In this document: in pieces, positions 34,476 to 60,000 of the stretch | Layout of the letters: each line of letters begins with the position of its first letter | Position numbering within the stretch: position 1 is the stretch's first letter | Assembly: GCF_018991925.1 (NCBI RefSeq) | Contig: NW_024737068.1 | Location: 1,816,017-1,880,016 of the forward strand | Direction: 5' to 3' | Length of the DNA stretch: 64,000 nt | Source: Homarus americanus | Taxonomy: Eukaryota; Arthropoda; Malacostraca; Decapoda; Nephropidae | Translations under genes and position numbers: made by a program | The notes under the pieces: model-generated | The model's input: the letters and a program-made list of their open reading frames with translations, nothing else | What the model was told of the DNA's origin: nothing | Databases searched by the model: none

Positions 34476-36760
34476 ATGGTAAGTTCTAAATCAAACCATT
34501 CTTTAGTGTTTACAGTATATATTATCTTTTTAAATAAGATAATAATTATCCACAAGAGAATTGTATATTAGGAGTCGTGTACATTGAACGATTAAGGCTT
34601 ACGCCAAGTATGCCATTTTCTTTCTCTACCAATGGGCAGGATTAAGATCTGTATGAGGGCATGGCTCTCAGACAATAAGTTAAGCAATCTCTGTATTCTC
34701 TCAACAGTTTGATCTCACACGATCATTAAATTTCAAAGATGATCTGATGATGTGAATAACTTGGCAACAAGGAAGAAAACTTTTGTGTTAATGTTTGAGT
34801 TCTATCTCCTTGTACTTCTTTTGTGAAATATTTGCTACAATGACTAAAGCTATTATTATATGCGTTATGTGAAGTAACTTTTGTCATCATGAATAAAGCT
34901 ATTATAATACTGTGTTCACATTAAGTGTATTTATTTATTATCATGTGCTCAATTCTAAATTATAAATAAATAAATGTTTGTAGTAGATAAATTCCAATCA
35001 TATTTTAATTTACTGAGACTTAAAAAATATACAGTTGATAATGAAGAATACATGAGCCCCCCAACCTTAACAAGGCCCTGGTCATGTATTGAATTATTAG
35101 GTTTATAGACGAAGTATTAATTCTTTTCTTTCAATCATGTCCGCCTCTATATATTTGATTCTGTCGTTCGTTTTTAATACTATCAATATCTTTGAATCCG
35201 CCGTAATTATAGAAACTAAAACTACCATTTTTCGTAACTACAACTAGTGTTTATGAAGCAAGGATTGGCAGCTTCTCTCTCTCATCTTGAAAATCACTAC
35301 ACGTATATCTAACCATGACTCTGGGTTAGCAGCACCAGTTGGAGAAGAGAGTGTTGGTGGTGGTGATGGCGGTGATGGGGGCAGCGAGTATCAGCGAGTC
35401 CTGCCAGTACTACTGTCTTACTCCTAAACCCAATAGAACGTCCTACTGTTGTGGTCTGGCTGGGGTGGACTATGGAATTCCTAGCTGTGAGTATCTTAGA
35501 TTATGGACAATTTAATTTAAGGGAAGGTTAGAGTAAGTTAAGATTAAGTTTAGGTTTGTGTTACATCAAGTTAAGGTATGGCTGAATTAGGTTAGTTCAG
35601 GTTAAGGTAAGGCTTGATTAATGTACCGTGTATGTTGTTTTATAAGACAGATAACAGCTCATGTTCTGAAGTAATAGTCATGGTCGGTCCCACTAATTAC
35701 CCAAATGTAGCCACAATGAAGTCAAATGATGGTCATACAAGCGTAAATCAGGCATTTGGGTAATTAGTCGGACCCGTCATGGTATATATCTATAAGTGAA
35801 ATGACATTAAAATTTTTTCGGGCAGACCACACCGGAAGTTGCCCTCCCATACGCTCTCACTGTCCAAGAGGTACTAGCCAGGCCCCTGAAGTAAGTATAA
35901 ACCTTTTACTTTATCCTCTACTAAAAATGGTTTTATTATGTCCCTCACACTAGGTCAGGTTTTTAGAACATTTTAGAATCACTTGCAGATTATCCCCCAG
36001 TGTAATTCACCTCAAGATTAACTCCCATAATGTTAACTTAACCTAACCCTCCCAAGAAAAGTTAGGGTGTTTAATCATCTCATGAAATAAGTGGGGTGGG
36101 GAGGGGAATAATTTTTAAGAGATTTTTTTTAACTTTGTTTTTCTTGACCAACTAATCATTAAAACCAACTCTCTTTACACCTTCCCATAAGAATAACATC
36201 AGTTTAGAGAGAATTTTTTGTGGAATCTGGTCCTCTTAAACACCCTTCTTCAGAAACATTATTACCCTGAGCCACAAACACCCCTGACACACGACTCTTC
36301 AACCCTAATGAAGACATGTCCTTTACCCCTTGTGTATGAAATCCTCTCTGTGCTAAATAAAGTCGCCTGGTGCTAGCCAAATAAAATCTTATACCTGTAG
36401 TAGCAATCTGAAGTGAAGGAGTTAAGGACAACTTTGTAAAATGATTTTTTGGTTACAGATCATATGAACATTAACACCCCAGCTTATTTCACGTGATGAT
36501 TATACCATAACATTAATTTAACCTGACCAAGCCCAATTTAATTTAACATATCCTAAAATTCTTACCAATTAAATTAACTTTGGGTATTTCTGTAGATGTG
36601 CCCTCATGATGGAGCCTGTCCTCTAGATAACAAGTGTTGCTGGGACACTTGTCTCAAATTCCACACCTGTAAAGCCGCACTCAACACTACCCTGGAATTT
36701 CCTGACAAACCCAGTTTCCCTGATGTGTCGATCCACGCCCGAGCAGATGTTAACGAGTAA
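34476..36760 (+). CDS. Type I crustin (single WAP domain antimicrobial peptide), gene C
   Basis: Four exons: 34476-34478 (ATG, followed by a perfect GTAAGT donor), 35330-35486, 35826-35890 and 36596-36760; 129 residues. Hydrophobic RVLVVVMAVMGAA is the signal peptide core. A four-cysteine block (SCQYYC ... SYCC) precedes a WAP domain with eight cysteines (GSCPPIRSHC, MCPHDGAC, KCCWDTC, TC). Unlike A and B, the protein continues about 30 residues past the last cysteine (PDKPSFPDVSIHARADVNE). Exon 2 has three in-frame AG acceptors (exon start 35330, 35333 or 35339), so the N-terminus could vary by up to three residues. Intron phases match A and B, but the gene is on the opposite strand. Confidence 0.88.
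35678..35780. mobile_element. Short palindromic MITE in crustin C intron 2
   Basis: CTAATTACCCAAATG (35693-35707) and its complement (35753-35767) sit inside longer imperfect inverted arms (GGTCGGTCCCA and its counterpart CGGACCCG). Total about 100 bases, with no coding region. Confidence 0.7.
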
Positions 36761-36892
36761 AACCACGCCCGAAGAGGTGATCACAAGTGAGGCTGCGATT
36801 CTTCCATTCAGTGATGTAAAATAAAACATGTACAGAAGATACTTTATGTTATGCACATATGGTCTTAGAGTTAACTGATACATCATAAACAC

Positions 36893-36898
36893 AATAAA
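36893..36898 (+). terminator. Candidate polyadenylation signal of crustin C
   Basis: AATAAA about 133 bases after the stop. An earlier AATAAA at 36820-36825 is an alternative. Confidence 0.45.
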
Positions 36899-37691
36899 AT
36901 ACCCTTGACTAAGTCATGTTTTCATATCCTTGTCATATAATAATAAAAATTTCCATATCAACATTATCTTAATCTATTTATGTTATCTCTGCGTCTTGTG
37001 GAGGAAGGTAACGGGGCTGTGTCCAGACTTTTATCAGTTTGTGTGAAGTGGGTCAGTGGTGCTGTGTGTTACCAGTTACAGATCTCCGCTAAAGTATTCT
37101 GTACTCCGGACTTTGTAATGATAAGCAACTTCTTAATCTGTCCAGTGCTTGTCCAGGAGTCTGTCAAAGATCAACACATTATGGAGATCTTAACATAGGT
37201 ACCGTAAACTTGTTTTGCTTCAGTGTTGTCTGTCTGTATATGTGTATTATGCTGTCACTGTTGGATCCAGACTTTATCACTGGAGGACCATTCATAGATC
37301 CAGGTGGCAGTTTTAGAAGAAGAATATTGGTCAAAATTTACCATGAGTCAAGGATGATTCAGTGTTTATTGCACCTTTAATCAACCTAGTCATGATACGA
37401 CTGTTTCCTGTTGTCTTCTTACACCCTTCAAGGTCCTTATCACACACACACTATCAGGCCACAATTTACACCATTTTAACTGTAGTGTTTAACTTAGGCC
37501 TACAGTGTCATAACATAATTTCTTAGGATCATTGAAAGCATCACATATAAAAATGTATAAAAAGACTTTTATTAATTTCCTTTGTTACAAATATTACAGC
37601 GTGTAATCTTAATTACTTTATTTTTCTTCTTTGGTACACAACTTCTATAAACCTTTCTGGGAACCTACTTGGGATGGGCCAAAGGCATATA
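36899..37691. other. Intergenic, no gene seen
   Basis: AT-rich sequence between crustin C and a MITE. No coding region is supported. Confidence 0.4.
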
Positions 37692-37877
37692 CAGTGGTCC
37701 CTCGGTTAACGAACTCAATCCGTTCCAACAGGTTGTTCGTTAACCGAAAAGTTCGTTAACCGAAACCTTTGTTTCAATGGGTTTTTGGGTAATTGGTTCC
37801 AGCTCACCGAAAATTTCCTAAATTCAACAAAAATGGTAGAAAAGTTCACTTACTTTGAGGTGTGTATGTAAAGGCTC

Positions 37878-37908
<31 letters not shown>

Positions 37909-38535
37909 GGAATTAGAATGGGGGTGGAGGAGAAGGAAGAAGAGAAGGCATTGGGGTGGAGGAGAAGTCACCCCATGGCACCATTTCACCCATAAAATTT
38001 TAGTTCTCTTGGTGTATTTCAAGATTATTTTCTTTAAATTAACACTGCACTGCATTATATATTGTCAATATGTAAAATATATTTCAAAATGACCAATAAT
38101 TTGCTTGGAAACACAGAAAAAAGCATTTAGTTGAAGAGAGTCTCAAGCAAGATGTTACCTCCAGTGAAAACAGAGAGAGACTTAACGCCTGTTTGCTGTG
38201 TTAAGAGGCTGGATGCTGCGCATTAAACTAGTCACTTTACCTTCAATTATGTTCAATAATTGTTAAAATGACTAAAAAATTGAATATTAAACTTTTAAAA
38301 TTATTGAATAGTATAAACTTATTGATATTTACTAAAACAGTAAGGAATTTAAGCCCTAGAACCGATTAATGTATTGGCGGACTGATACTAAAGCTGGTTG
38401 CCCGGCCAGTGCAAGCGAAAACATGTTGAGGTCGGTTAGTAAGAAGTTCGTTAACCGAATTGAAGATTCTTATGGAAGGCAGTTCGTTAACCGAAATTTC
38501 GTTAACCGAGGCGTTCGTTAACCAAGGGATCACTG
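37692..38535. mobile_element. 844-bp Tigger/pogo-type MITE
   Basis: Begins CAGTGGTCCCTCGGTTAACG and ends with the near-complement (GTTCGTTAACCAAGGGATCACTG type). TA flanks both ends. Internal sub-terminal repeats of GTTCGTTAACCGA occur on both sides. An inverted second copy is at 42690-43508. No transposase. Confidence 0.9.
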
Positions 38536-39094
38536 TATACCTACATGTGGAAACTAAAGATAAGCTGAGTGAACACTGGATACAAATGCCTCTACCTGAC
38601 AGTTAAATGCAGTAGACTTCAGGTGTAAAATTGATGTGAGTAGATAAGAGACACTTACAGTAGTGGCCAACTTGAAACAAAAACTTCTGATGAGTTGAGT
38701 ACTGTACTGTAAAAAATTTTATGGAGAATCCTTTTGGTCTATTGCTCAGGCATTTGAAGAATGTTGGCCTCAGGTAGTCATTTTGAGCTTATAAGAACAA
38801 TTTTGAATGAAATGTCTTTGTTACAGAAGAATACTTAAATTATCTGCATCCTGTCTCACAGTTGGTATGATATTGTCTCAAGGATTGGAGGGAACTTCCA
38901 GGGGGTGGGGGTCACTGAGGAACTCCCAAGGATCTGTATAAACCAGAATTTAACTTATCTAAGTAAATTTCTGCACAGACAGAGGCTAAAGTTCTAGGGT
39001 TCAGGTCTACAGTACTCAGAGTCATATGACTGTCCCACAAATACAGTATGACTTCAGTAGGTGTTCCAGTATGTATGGATGCAGCAGTAGTCCT

Positions 39095-52356
<13,262 letters not shown>

Positions 52357-54080
52357 AATTCGTAGTAAATCACGAGTGTGTTAAGTAAGTCGTAGTTCCT
52401 CATGTTCTTTGTTTGCTTGACGCCCTTTAAATTTGTTGACGCCAGGCAAATATTACACTGTTAAAATAGTACCACGAACATTACCAAACATATATTTTTT
52501 CTTGACAATATTAGTCACCATATATAAGATCCTTAAAATAAAACTAAATTTAATTATTTAGGAATTTAAGTTTAGTTAGGTTCTCTAAGGTCTGGTAATT
52601 TAATGTTTTTTTTTAATTGTTTAGTGCGTTAACTAGTATGTCGTGAAGTATTGTTAACATCTAGTTATCGTTTTCCAAGAGAAGATTATGTTTCGGTGCT
52701 ATCTTAACTACGGGTTGTGTAACATACTTTAAAGAACAATTTATTTCGAAATATATTGTTTAAGGACTAAATTAGCTCATATATTAAATAAAAAATTGCA
52801 TTACATCATAAATAAATTGATAAATTAGAAACTGTCGCTATAAATAAACCAAAGACTATATACGGCTTTGTGAATAAACAAACAACACTAACACTCCTGC
52901 CATCTAGTGTCATAATTAATAACTAAAACAAGCGTCACTGTCAGGAACAACTTACACCTCTTGGTTAACAACACAATGTTTACCTTAGGAGGAGAGTAGT
53001 AACCCTGAGAGGAATAGTTATAGCCATCTACTATGGTGTTCTCGTCGTAAATAATCACCGTATGGATGGAAAATTGTAGCTGTTAAACTATTAATAAAGT
53101 GTAAGTAGAGATGATAGTAGGAGGAGGTAGTTAAGATGATACAGTGTGTTGCCATCTCAATAATGGGATGTGTTGCACCACTTGAAGTAACAAAGACCGA
53201 ATAAAAGAGCATTGAGAATATATATTGTGGTGAAAAGTTTCAGAAAGTTTTATGGGTTGTTTTTGGTATTAGTTGAGAATTGAAGGCTTAAGTGCACGTT
53301 ATAATGAAATTTTGTAGAAGGAAAATCAAGATTGATTGTTATGATATTTTTCTTGAAGTATTCTAAGTAACTTTATCATCAAAAATATAATCTATAGAGA
53401 TTATCTTGATATATATATTACAAGTTATTTAGATCTTGGGAAGGCTGAAGCAGTAATATTTCGACTTGAAAAAATAAATTAAGCACATAGATTCCTCATT
53501 GCAAAGTTTTTAATCCTTTTCTTGGGCTATACTTTGTTGATGTACTGTTTACCAATGTTTGTATACATCTGTCGGTGTATATCTTGAAGCAATACTGACA
53601 ACTTGTATGACAGTAACTTTAATTTTAGTTATTTGAATATATTAAGGAATCTGTGTTCATCTCTTCAGTGAATTCACAGAAACCATCTCGTAATTCTCAA
53701 ATTTTAACAGGATTGAACTTCTGACTATTGAACTGCTAAACTTGAGTGACTTGTTCTTGCTAAACTCAGGAGAAAGATAAACAATAGTTTAATAATATAT
53801 TGTCTTTATTCCTTAGAGTTCTTGATTCTGTGGAAGCTCCTTTGGCTGAGAACTAAACACCTGTATTGTGGGAGGTGGAAAAATATTGAGTAAGTGTGAT
53901 GATTTTTTACCCCAAGAGATTTGAAACATTTACGTAAAGTTCAGGTAAAATATTCATTCAAGTGTTTTGTTTATCTACTAGACTGTGATGCTGTACTTCA
54001 TAGTTTTTATCACTGGTTTAGAAAATTGGAATAGAACTCCATTAATTGATATAGCTTTATCATTATTTCACAGATCCATC
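52357..54080. other. Intergenic between divergent MNS1 and ERCC6
   Basis: About 1.7 kb of AT-rich sequence that must hold the promoters and leader exons of both genes. Bases 54074-54080 are the leader part of the first ERCC6 coding exon (acceptor TTTCACAG). No TATA box or upstream exon could be assigned. Confidence 0.5.
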
Positions 54081-57000
54081 ATGGAAACCCAAGTGATAGA
54101 AAGGCATCCTTCATGGCAGACTGAAGGCACAAGTGGTGACAATACAAGTGGTGACAGTAACTTACAGGCAGTTGCTGATGATCCTGTATCAGATGAAGGA
54201 CATGTCTCTGGTCCTGACATGGAGAACACAATGCCTGTGATGTCTTCCTCCTCCTCCTCAAGCATCCTCCACAGTCTGTTGAGTGGAGACAATAAGACCG
54301 TGACAGGCGACAGTAGTACTCGCTCTATAGCTCAGGACCTACAAGACCAGGACGATGAACTTAGAGCTCTCGGGATCTCGGTGGTTGATCAGCTGTCTCT
54401 GGAACGTGATGTTGAAGCTGCAGTGAGTTACCATCCTTGCCTTTTGTTTTGGGGATCGTGTTAGTCGTGAGTTATTTCTTTTACATGGAATTCTTGTCTT
54501 ATGGGGGAAAAGGGGGATATATTCATGGTTCTGAAACCTTTGGTACTGGCCTTCCCAAAATTCCACTTTTTACTAGAAATAAATGCTTTAAAGGGTCGTA
54601 GAATCTTAGATGATTATTTAACATTACTCAACTTTCTTATGCCATTGCACTCGACTAAACACAGGTATATGTACAGTCACTCAAAACCTATCTGTACTTG
54701 GGGTGACCGATGAATTTCAGAATGAACACTACAGCTCCTGTTGTCTCGGTAGGGTTGTCAAAATCCTTCATCCGTTGTCATATTTTCTCAACACAGTTTT
54801 TTAAAGATAGTTTTTTGAGTGACTGTATGAGCATTCCTTGATTTACAAAAAGGTTCTGTTGCTGTAAAACTCATTGCGAGTTGATGTATGCCGATATAGT
54901 TAATATATACTCATAATTGAAAACTATACACAGTACTGTACTCAGTCTGTTAACACACCTCGGGCAGTATGTGTACAAAGACAAACTTTTTAAGATTTAG
55001 AAAAATTTATGCTCAAGTTCTCAATATACAGTCCCTTTTCCTATCATGCTGCCAGTTCAAGGTGGCCACATATCATTCCACTTTCTTGTCTCATCTTGTC
55101 AAATGAGTGTTTGGTTACCATCCAGGAAAGTGTGTTGTTACTTGTCATTTATCTCCAGTTTTGATCACATATTAGTCTTTCTAGTACAGTATTTTGCTTT
55201 ATGATAAAGATAACAAGATTCATTCCAGCCAATTATATATATATATATTTTTTCAGTATAATAATAACTTGTGTAGCTAACTAATAAATTTGATATAATT
55301 TTATCTTATGTTTATGTATTGTAGTATTGCAGGAAGTAAGTTCAACATCTTTTGGCAGGTTGACAAAGCAGTAGCCAAGCACACACGCAAACAGCGACTA
55401 CAGATTCTGAAGAAGGAAATCAAAGACATCAAGACCAACATCAAACAGGGAGAGAACAAGTTAAATGACCTAAAGAACAGGCTGTCAGGTAGAGTGGACT
55501 GCTAAGGCCTGGAGAACCTCATTAGTTGTCTCTGTGTACATGTGGTTTTATTGACTGTCCTATTGTTATATTTGGATAATTTGAAGGAATTTTTTGTTGT
55601 TGCTCATCTTTCTCAACAGTTGTGTCCTTCCTCCGAGTTGAGCTGCTTAGGTAATTTTCATCAGACTGTCTTACAGTCTGCGCGGAATGTTAGTTCATGT
55701 GCCGAAAAAATATTGATATTTACGATTATGTTATATAAATAAAGTCAAGTAACACTTACCACTTCAATTAATACTTTGTAGTGTTTCCTCTGCGCTTCAG
55801 ACAGTCTTTTAGCCTTCGAGGAACACTGTCAGCAAGGTTTTGCAAGAAGTCAGGTGGCAAGTTAGCCCAGGTATCCTTGATGGCTGCCTCTAGCTTCGGG
55901 ATTGATGATGTGTCAGCGTCGCGCAGACGACACTTAACAATGGACCACAAATTTTCTATTGGGTTAAGATCTGGGCTACTGCCAGGCCAGTCATTAAGGA
56001 AAGGTACCTCAGTCTTTGAGCCACTGTATGACACTTTTAGCAGTGTGGCATGGGGCACCGTCCTGCATGAAAAGGCTTGCCTTAGCTTTATCAAATGATT
56101 CAGGTAAGAAATCACTGAGCAGTTCAAGATAGTTGTACTGATTCATCATCTGGTTCTTAGGGAGGATTACTAGTTCACCAACACCATAATACGTAAAGGA
56201 AGCCCAAATCATAAGCGAGGCAGGGTGCTTAACAGTGTACTGTGGGAGGTGCGCGTCTGAGTGGGGGGGACGGTACACCCTCCTTCCATTACTCCCAGTC
56301 ACAGAAAACGTAGCCTCATCCGACCATAATACACTCCTCCATGTCTCTAAATCCCACACTTCATATTTCTTGCAAAATTTCACTCTATTTTCCTTCTGTC
56401 TCTTTGTCAACAGAGGTTTACGGCGGGCACGAAAGCTCTTAAATCCCAGGTCATCGTGCAGGGCTTGTTGAACACAACGTAACGAGACGTGACTCAAAAG
56501 ACGGGTGTTTCTCTCTTTCACTTCATGTGCTGTGAGTGAGGGATTGGACCGAACTTGTCGAGAAATAACCTTAAGTGTCCGTGGAGACAATAATTTAGGC
56601 CTACCAGACTTAGGTAATGGAGCTGGTAACTCGTCCTCTCCAAGGTCACGGAAACGTTTGACAAGATTTTGAACAACTCGTAATGCCACACCAGTCTGAG
56701 CCGATATTTCTCTCAGTACATGGTTCGCTTTGTACAATGCAATCACTGCTGCAATATCGTCTCTTGTAGTAACCCTCCTGGACATCTCTGATGGCCACTA
56801 TGTTGGGTTAATGCACCTTAAACTAGACAAAACATGGCCACCTGGCGCGGGAACCCGCACTTGCCAACAAACCAAGCGTTTTGGCATTCGCATCCCAGGA
56901 CAGGCTTCACAACATATGATCTTATTTTTGCGAGAACTTAGTTCGTCGGCCCTATCGCGACTTAACATTCCGCGCAGACTGTATATGTGCCTTGTGACTG

Positions 57001-60000
57001 TTTCATCAGTATCAGTCTGTAAGTGTTCAACCTAACCATGCTAGGTTAGGTTAAAGTTTGATTAGAGTTAGGTAAAATTAGGTTAGGTTAGAATTAGATT
57101 AGAATTTGGGTAGGTTATACAGTCTGACCTCGCAAATTCGTGTCTCAGAAGTCCGTTTTTCTGCAAATCCGTGCATTTTCATGAGTGTTCCCTAATTACC
57201 GTGTTTATCGCTTGTCCGTGCTCGTTTGAGAACAAAATCAAATCAAATCATTACAATACTGTACTCTACTGTGGCTTAGAAATAAAGAAAATATAAAATA
57301 AAACTATAAAATAAGAACAATGGAGATCATGAGTGTGTACAGTATGTGTGGGAAGTGAATGTACTGTATGTATTGAGGCAGTGGGCTGTAACTGTTTTGC
57401 TGACTTGCCAGCCCAGAAGCTAGCTGCCGCTGAGCCGCAATGCCTTCCCCGTGTGACGTCATGGCATACACATAGCGCAGCATGACTGCAGCCACACCTC
57501 TCTGAATTAGCTGGGTCGCGCATCACCAGTCGTAAAAAGTACCAGACTTCGTTACTTAAGAAAAAGTATTGTTGCATTGGTAAAATGTTACTCAAGTAGA
57601 AGTAAATTATTAATTGTCTCAAATATTAAAGTAAATCCACAATACGTAAATTAAAGAAAAAACTAGTTAACTAAATATGAAAATAAAAGACAGCATTACG
57701 AGTGTTTATTTGCAAATCTTTCTATTGAGGTTAATCAGTAACTGATTCTCAAAATTATGGCTGTCCAATTGAGATCTTTTAGGCCTAAATATAAGCCCAG
57801 CATGACTAAACAAGTGCTCACAAGCAGCAGACGTGAAGAAACGCTTGTGATTGGTTAGCTTCCAAGTTTGTCCTGTGTCCTGTGATTGGCTATTTTAAAA
57901 TTCCATTGTTTGGGGCATGTAACGATTAACGATTTTTGTTTTTTCTATTATATTGGTGTAAAAGTATTAAAATACCCTACTTAAGAAGTAAAAGTACCCA
58001 AAAATGTTACTTGAGTACAGCACAGCTCCTCCCCGACTTACGACCACCCGCACTTACGACCTGCTTCAGTCGTACCAAAATCTGGTCAAATTACGTATTT
58101 TCGAGTCCCAAAGTCAGTACACAGACAAAATTTTTGTTTGTAATTCACTTTAAAATGGCTGGCAAGCTTAAAAGTGAGAGTTTTGTGCTGCTGAGAAGAA
58201 AAAGACACATACCCATTTTATATTTTCTATGTATTATTTAAGCATTTCCGACTTACGACCTGGATTTGGGTCCCTCACCCCATCTTAAGTCGGGGAGGAG
58301 CTGTACTTAAGAAAATTTACTTACTCTGCACATCACCCAGAGGATGGTTTGAGTGTAGAAGGAACTATTTTTTTAACATAAAATATGTACTATTGTATTT
58401 TATGGTATGCTATGAATCAATTGTTTATCATAGCAATCTTTTAAATTTTTGATGTACTGTATGCAATTCTAAATTTGTTCAAATAAAGCTAACCTTGGGC
58501 TCACTAAATCATTGAACTGTGAACCATATAGTTAATATAGAGTGGAATAAGTGTTAACAAACTGTCTCATGAATATGGTATTGGAGTCTAAGTTTGAAAC
58601 AATAACGATTTATTATACAATTAAATTTAGTTTCTTAGCATTTGATTCAAAAATTTTCCTGTGCTTTTAATGTTTATTCCGCAAATCGGTGCCTTTCGGA
58701 AATTCAGCCACAGTACGAAACCAATTAGCATGAATTTGTGAAGCCTACCTGGAGTTAGATTATGTTAGGGTAGATTAGTGTAGGTCACGTCAGATTTGGT
58801 GAGGTTAGGTTAGGGTTTGACTAGAGTTAGGTAATGTTAGGTTAAGTTCGAGTTAAAATAGAATTTGGTTAAGTTAGGGTAGATTATGTTAGACATGTAC
58901 CTTGCAGCCAGTTAGGTCTCATAATACAGAGTGCTTTATGAGGGATTTTCCATTCTTAAATAACCCAAGAGATAAGATTTTAGGATCATTCTTCGATTTT
59001 ATTGTTGTGATAGAATGCAACATGATTTTTAAATGTGTGTGTGTTTGTGTGTAAATCGAGAGGTCTTCGCCATCAGTTCATCTATGAAAAGTTTCTGTGT
59101 TTATCACGAAGGAATGCGGCAGCGAGTGGTCGACCCCCGGATGGCCATTGGTGTTGAGGTGGAAGTTCGGGATAAAACTCAGCAACTTAAAACCCTCACG
59201 ACACGAGAGAGAATCCTACAGCAGAAACTCGAGTCGGCTGAAGTGAACGAGGCAGAGGTAATATGAGCAAGTTATTGTCACTACATCTTCTGTATCTAAG
59301 GCTCTTTATTCTTTAACCCCTTCACCAAGGGGACGCCAGCTTTAATATTTAATTTGACTAATGCCAGGTGACTTCGCCCAGCTCAAAGGCGACACCCCGT
59401 ACATAAGGGGTTCGTGGTATATTGTGGTTGTTTCTTGAGGGTTGTAGAAAGGCTGAAGGTATTCATGGTAAGGAGTCTGGAGGTGTTAATGCCTTGTACA
59501 GTCTTGCAAAATTTTAGGTTTTAGTCTTTAAGGTGTTTCATTGTTACTAAAACTGCTGATTTTACACAACTTATGGTGTGGTCGCTTAAGTTTGTCCACC
59601 AGTTGGCAGATTGAGCTTTATCTGGAAGCATATTCCGGTGTATATATTTCAATAATCTTAAGTACTGGAGTCTGTGTACACAACATCTTTGGTGAGTTTC
59701 TAAAGGTAAGGTCCTGCTGTTTATACTTTATCATAAGTGTGCACCGGCTAGACTTCTCAGATAGGCCTTATTGATGACCTATTCTTGAGGGTATTTGTGA
59801 ACCTCTTTATAAAGGACATTTAAAGCTGTACCATTGAGTGACTTGGTGGGTGACATGCATTAAGCAGTTTAGTATGAAGGTCATGAGCTTTTTTGGCAAC
59901 ACTTTAGAAGTTTTTAAAACTTTCTCTAGATTTTGCTGTTGGAAGCTGCTGAGTATATGGGTAATGTAATTCTTTACTTGAAGCTTATTAGTGTAGTGAG

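Noticed and set aside
53985..54080. Earlier ERCC6 start at the upstream in-frame ATG (MLYFIVF)
   Set aside because: A good acceptor (TTTCACAG) at 54066-54073 separates it from [10 protein letters not shown], and the hydrophobic lead does not fit a nuclear ATPase.
54501..54713. Small plus-strand frame in the ERCC6 intron
   Set aside because: No homology, splice context or coding bias.
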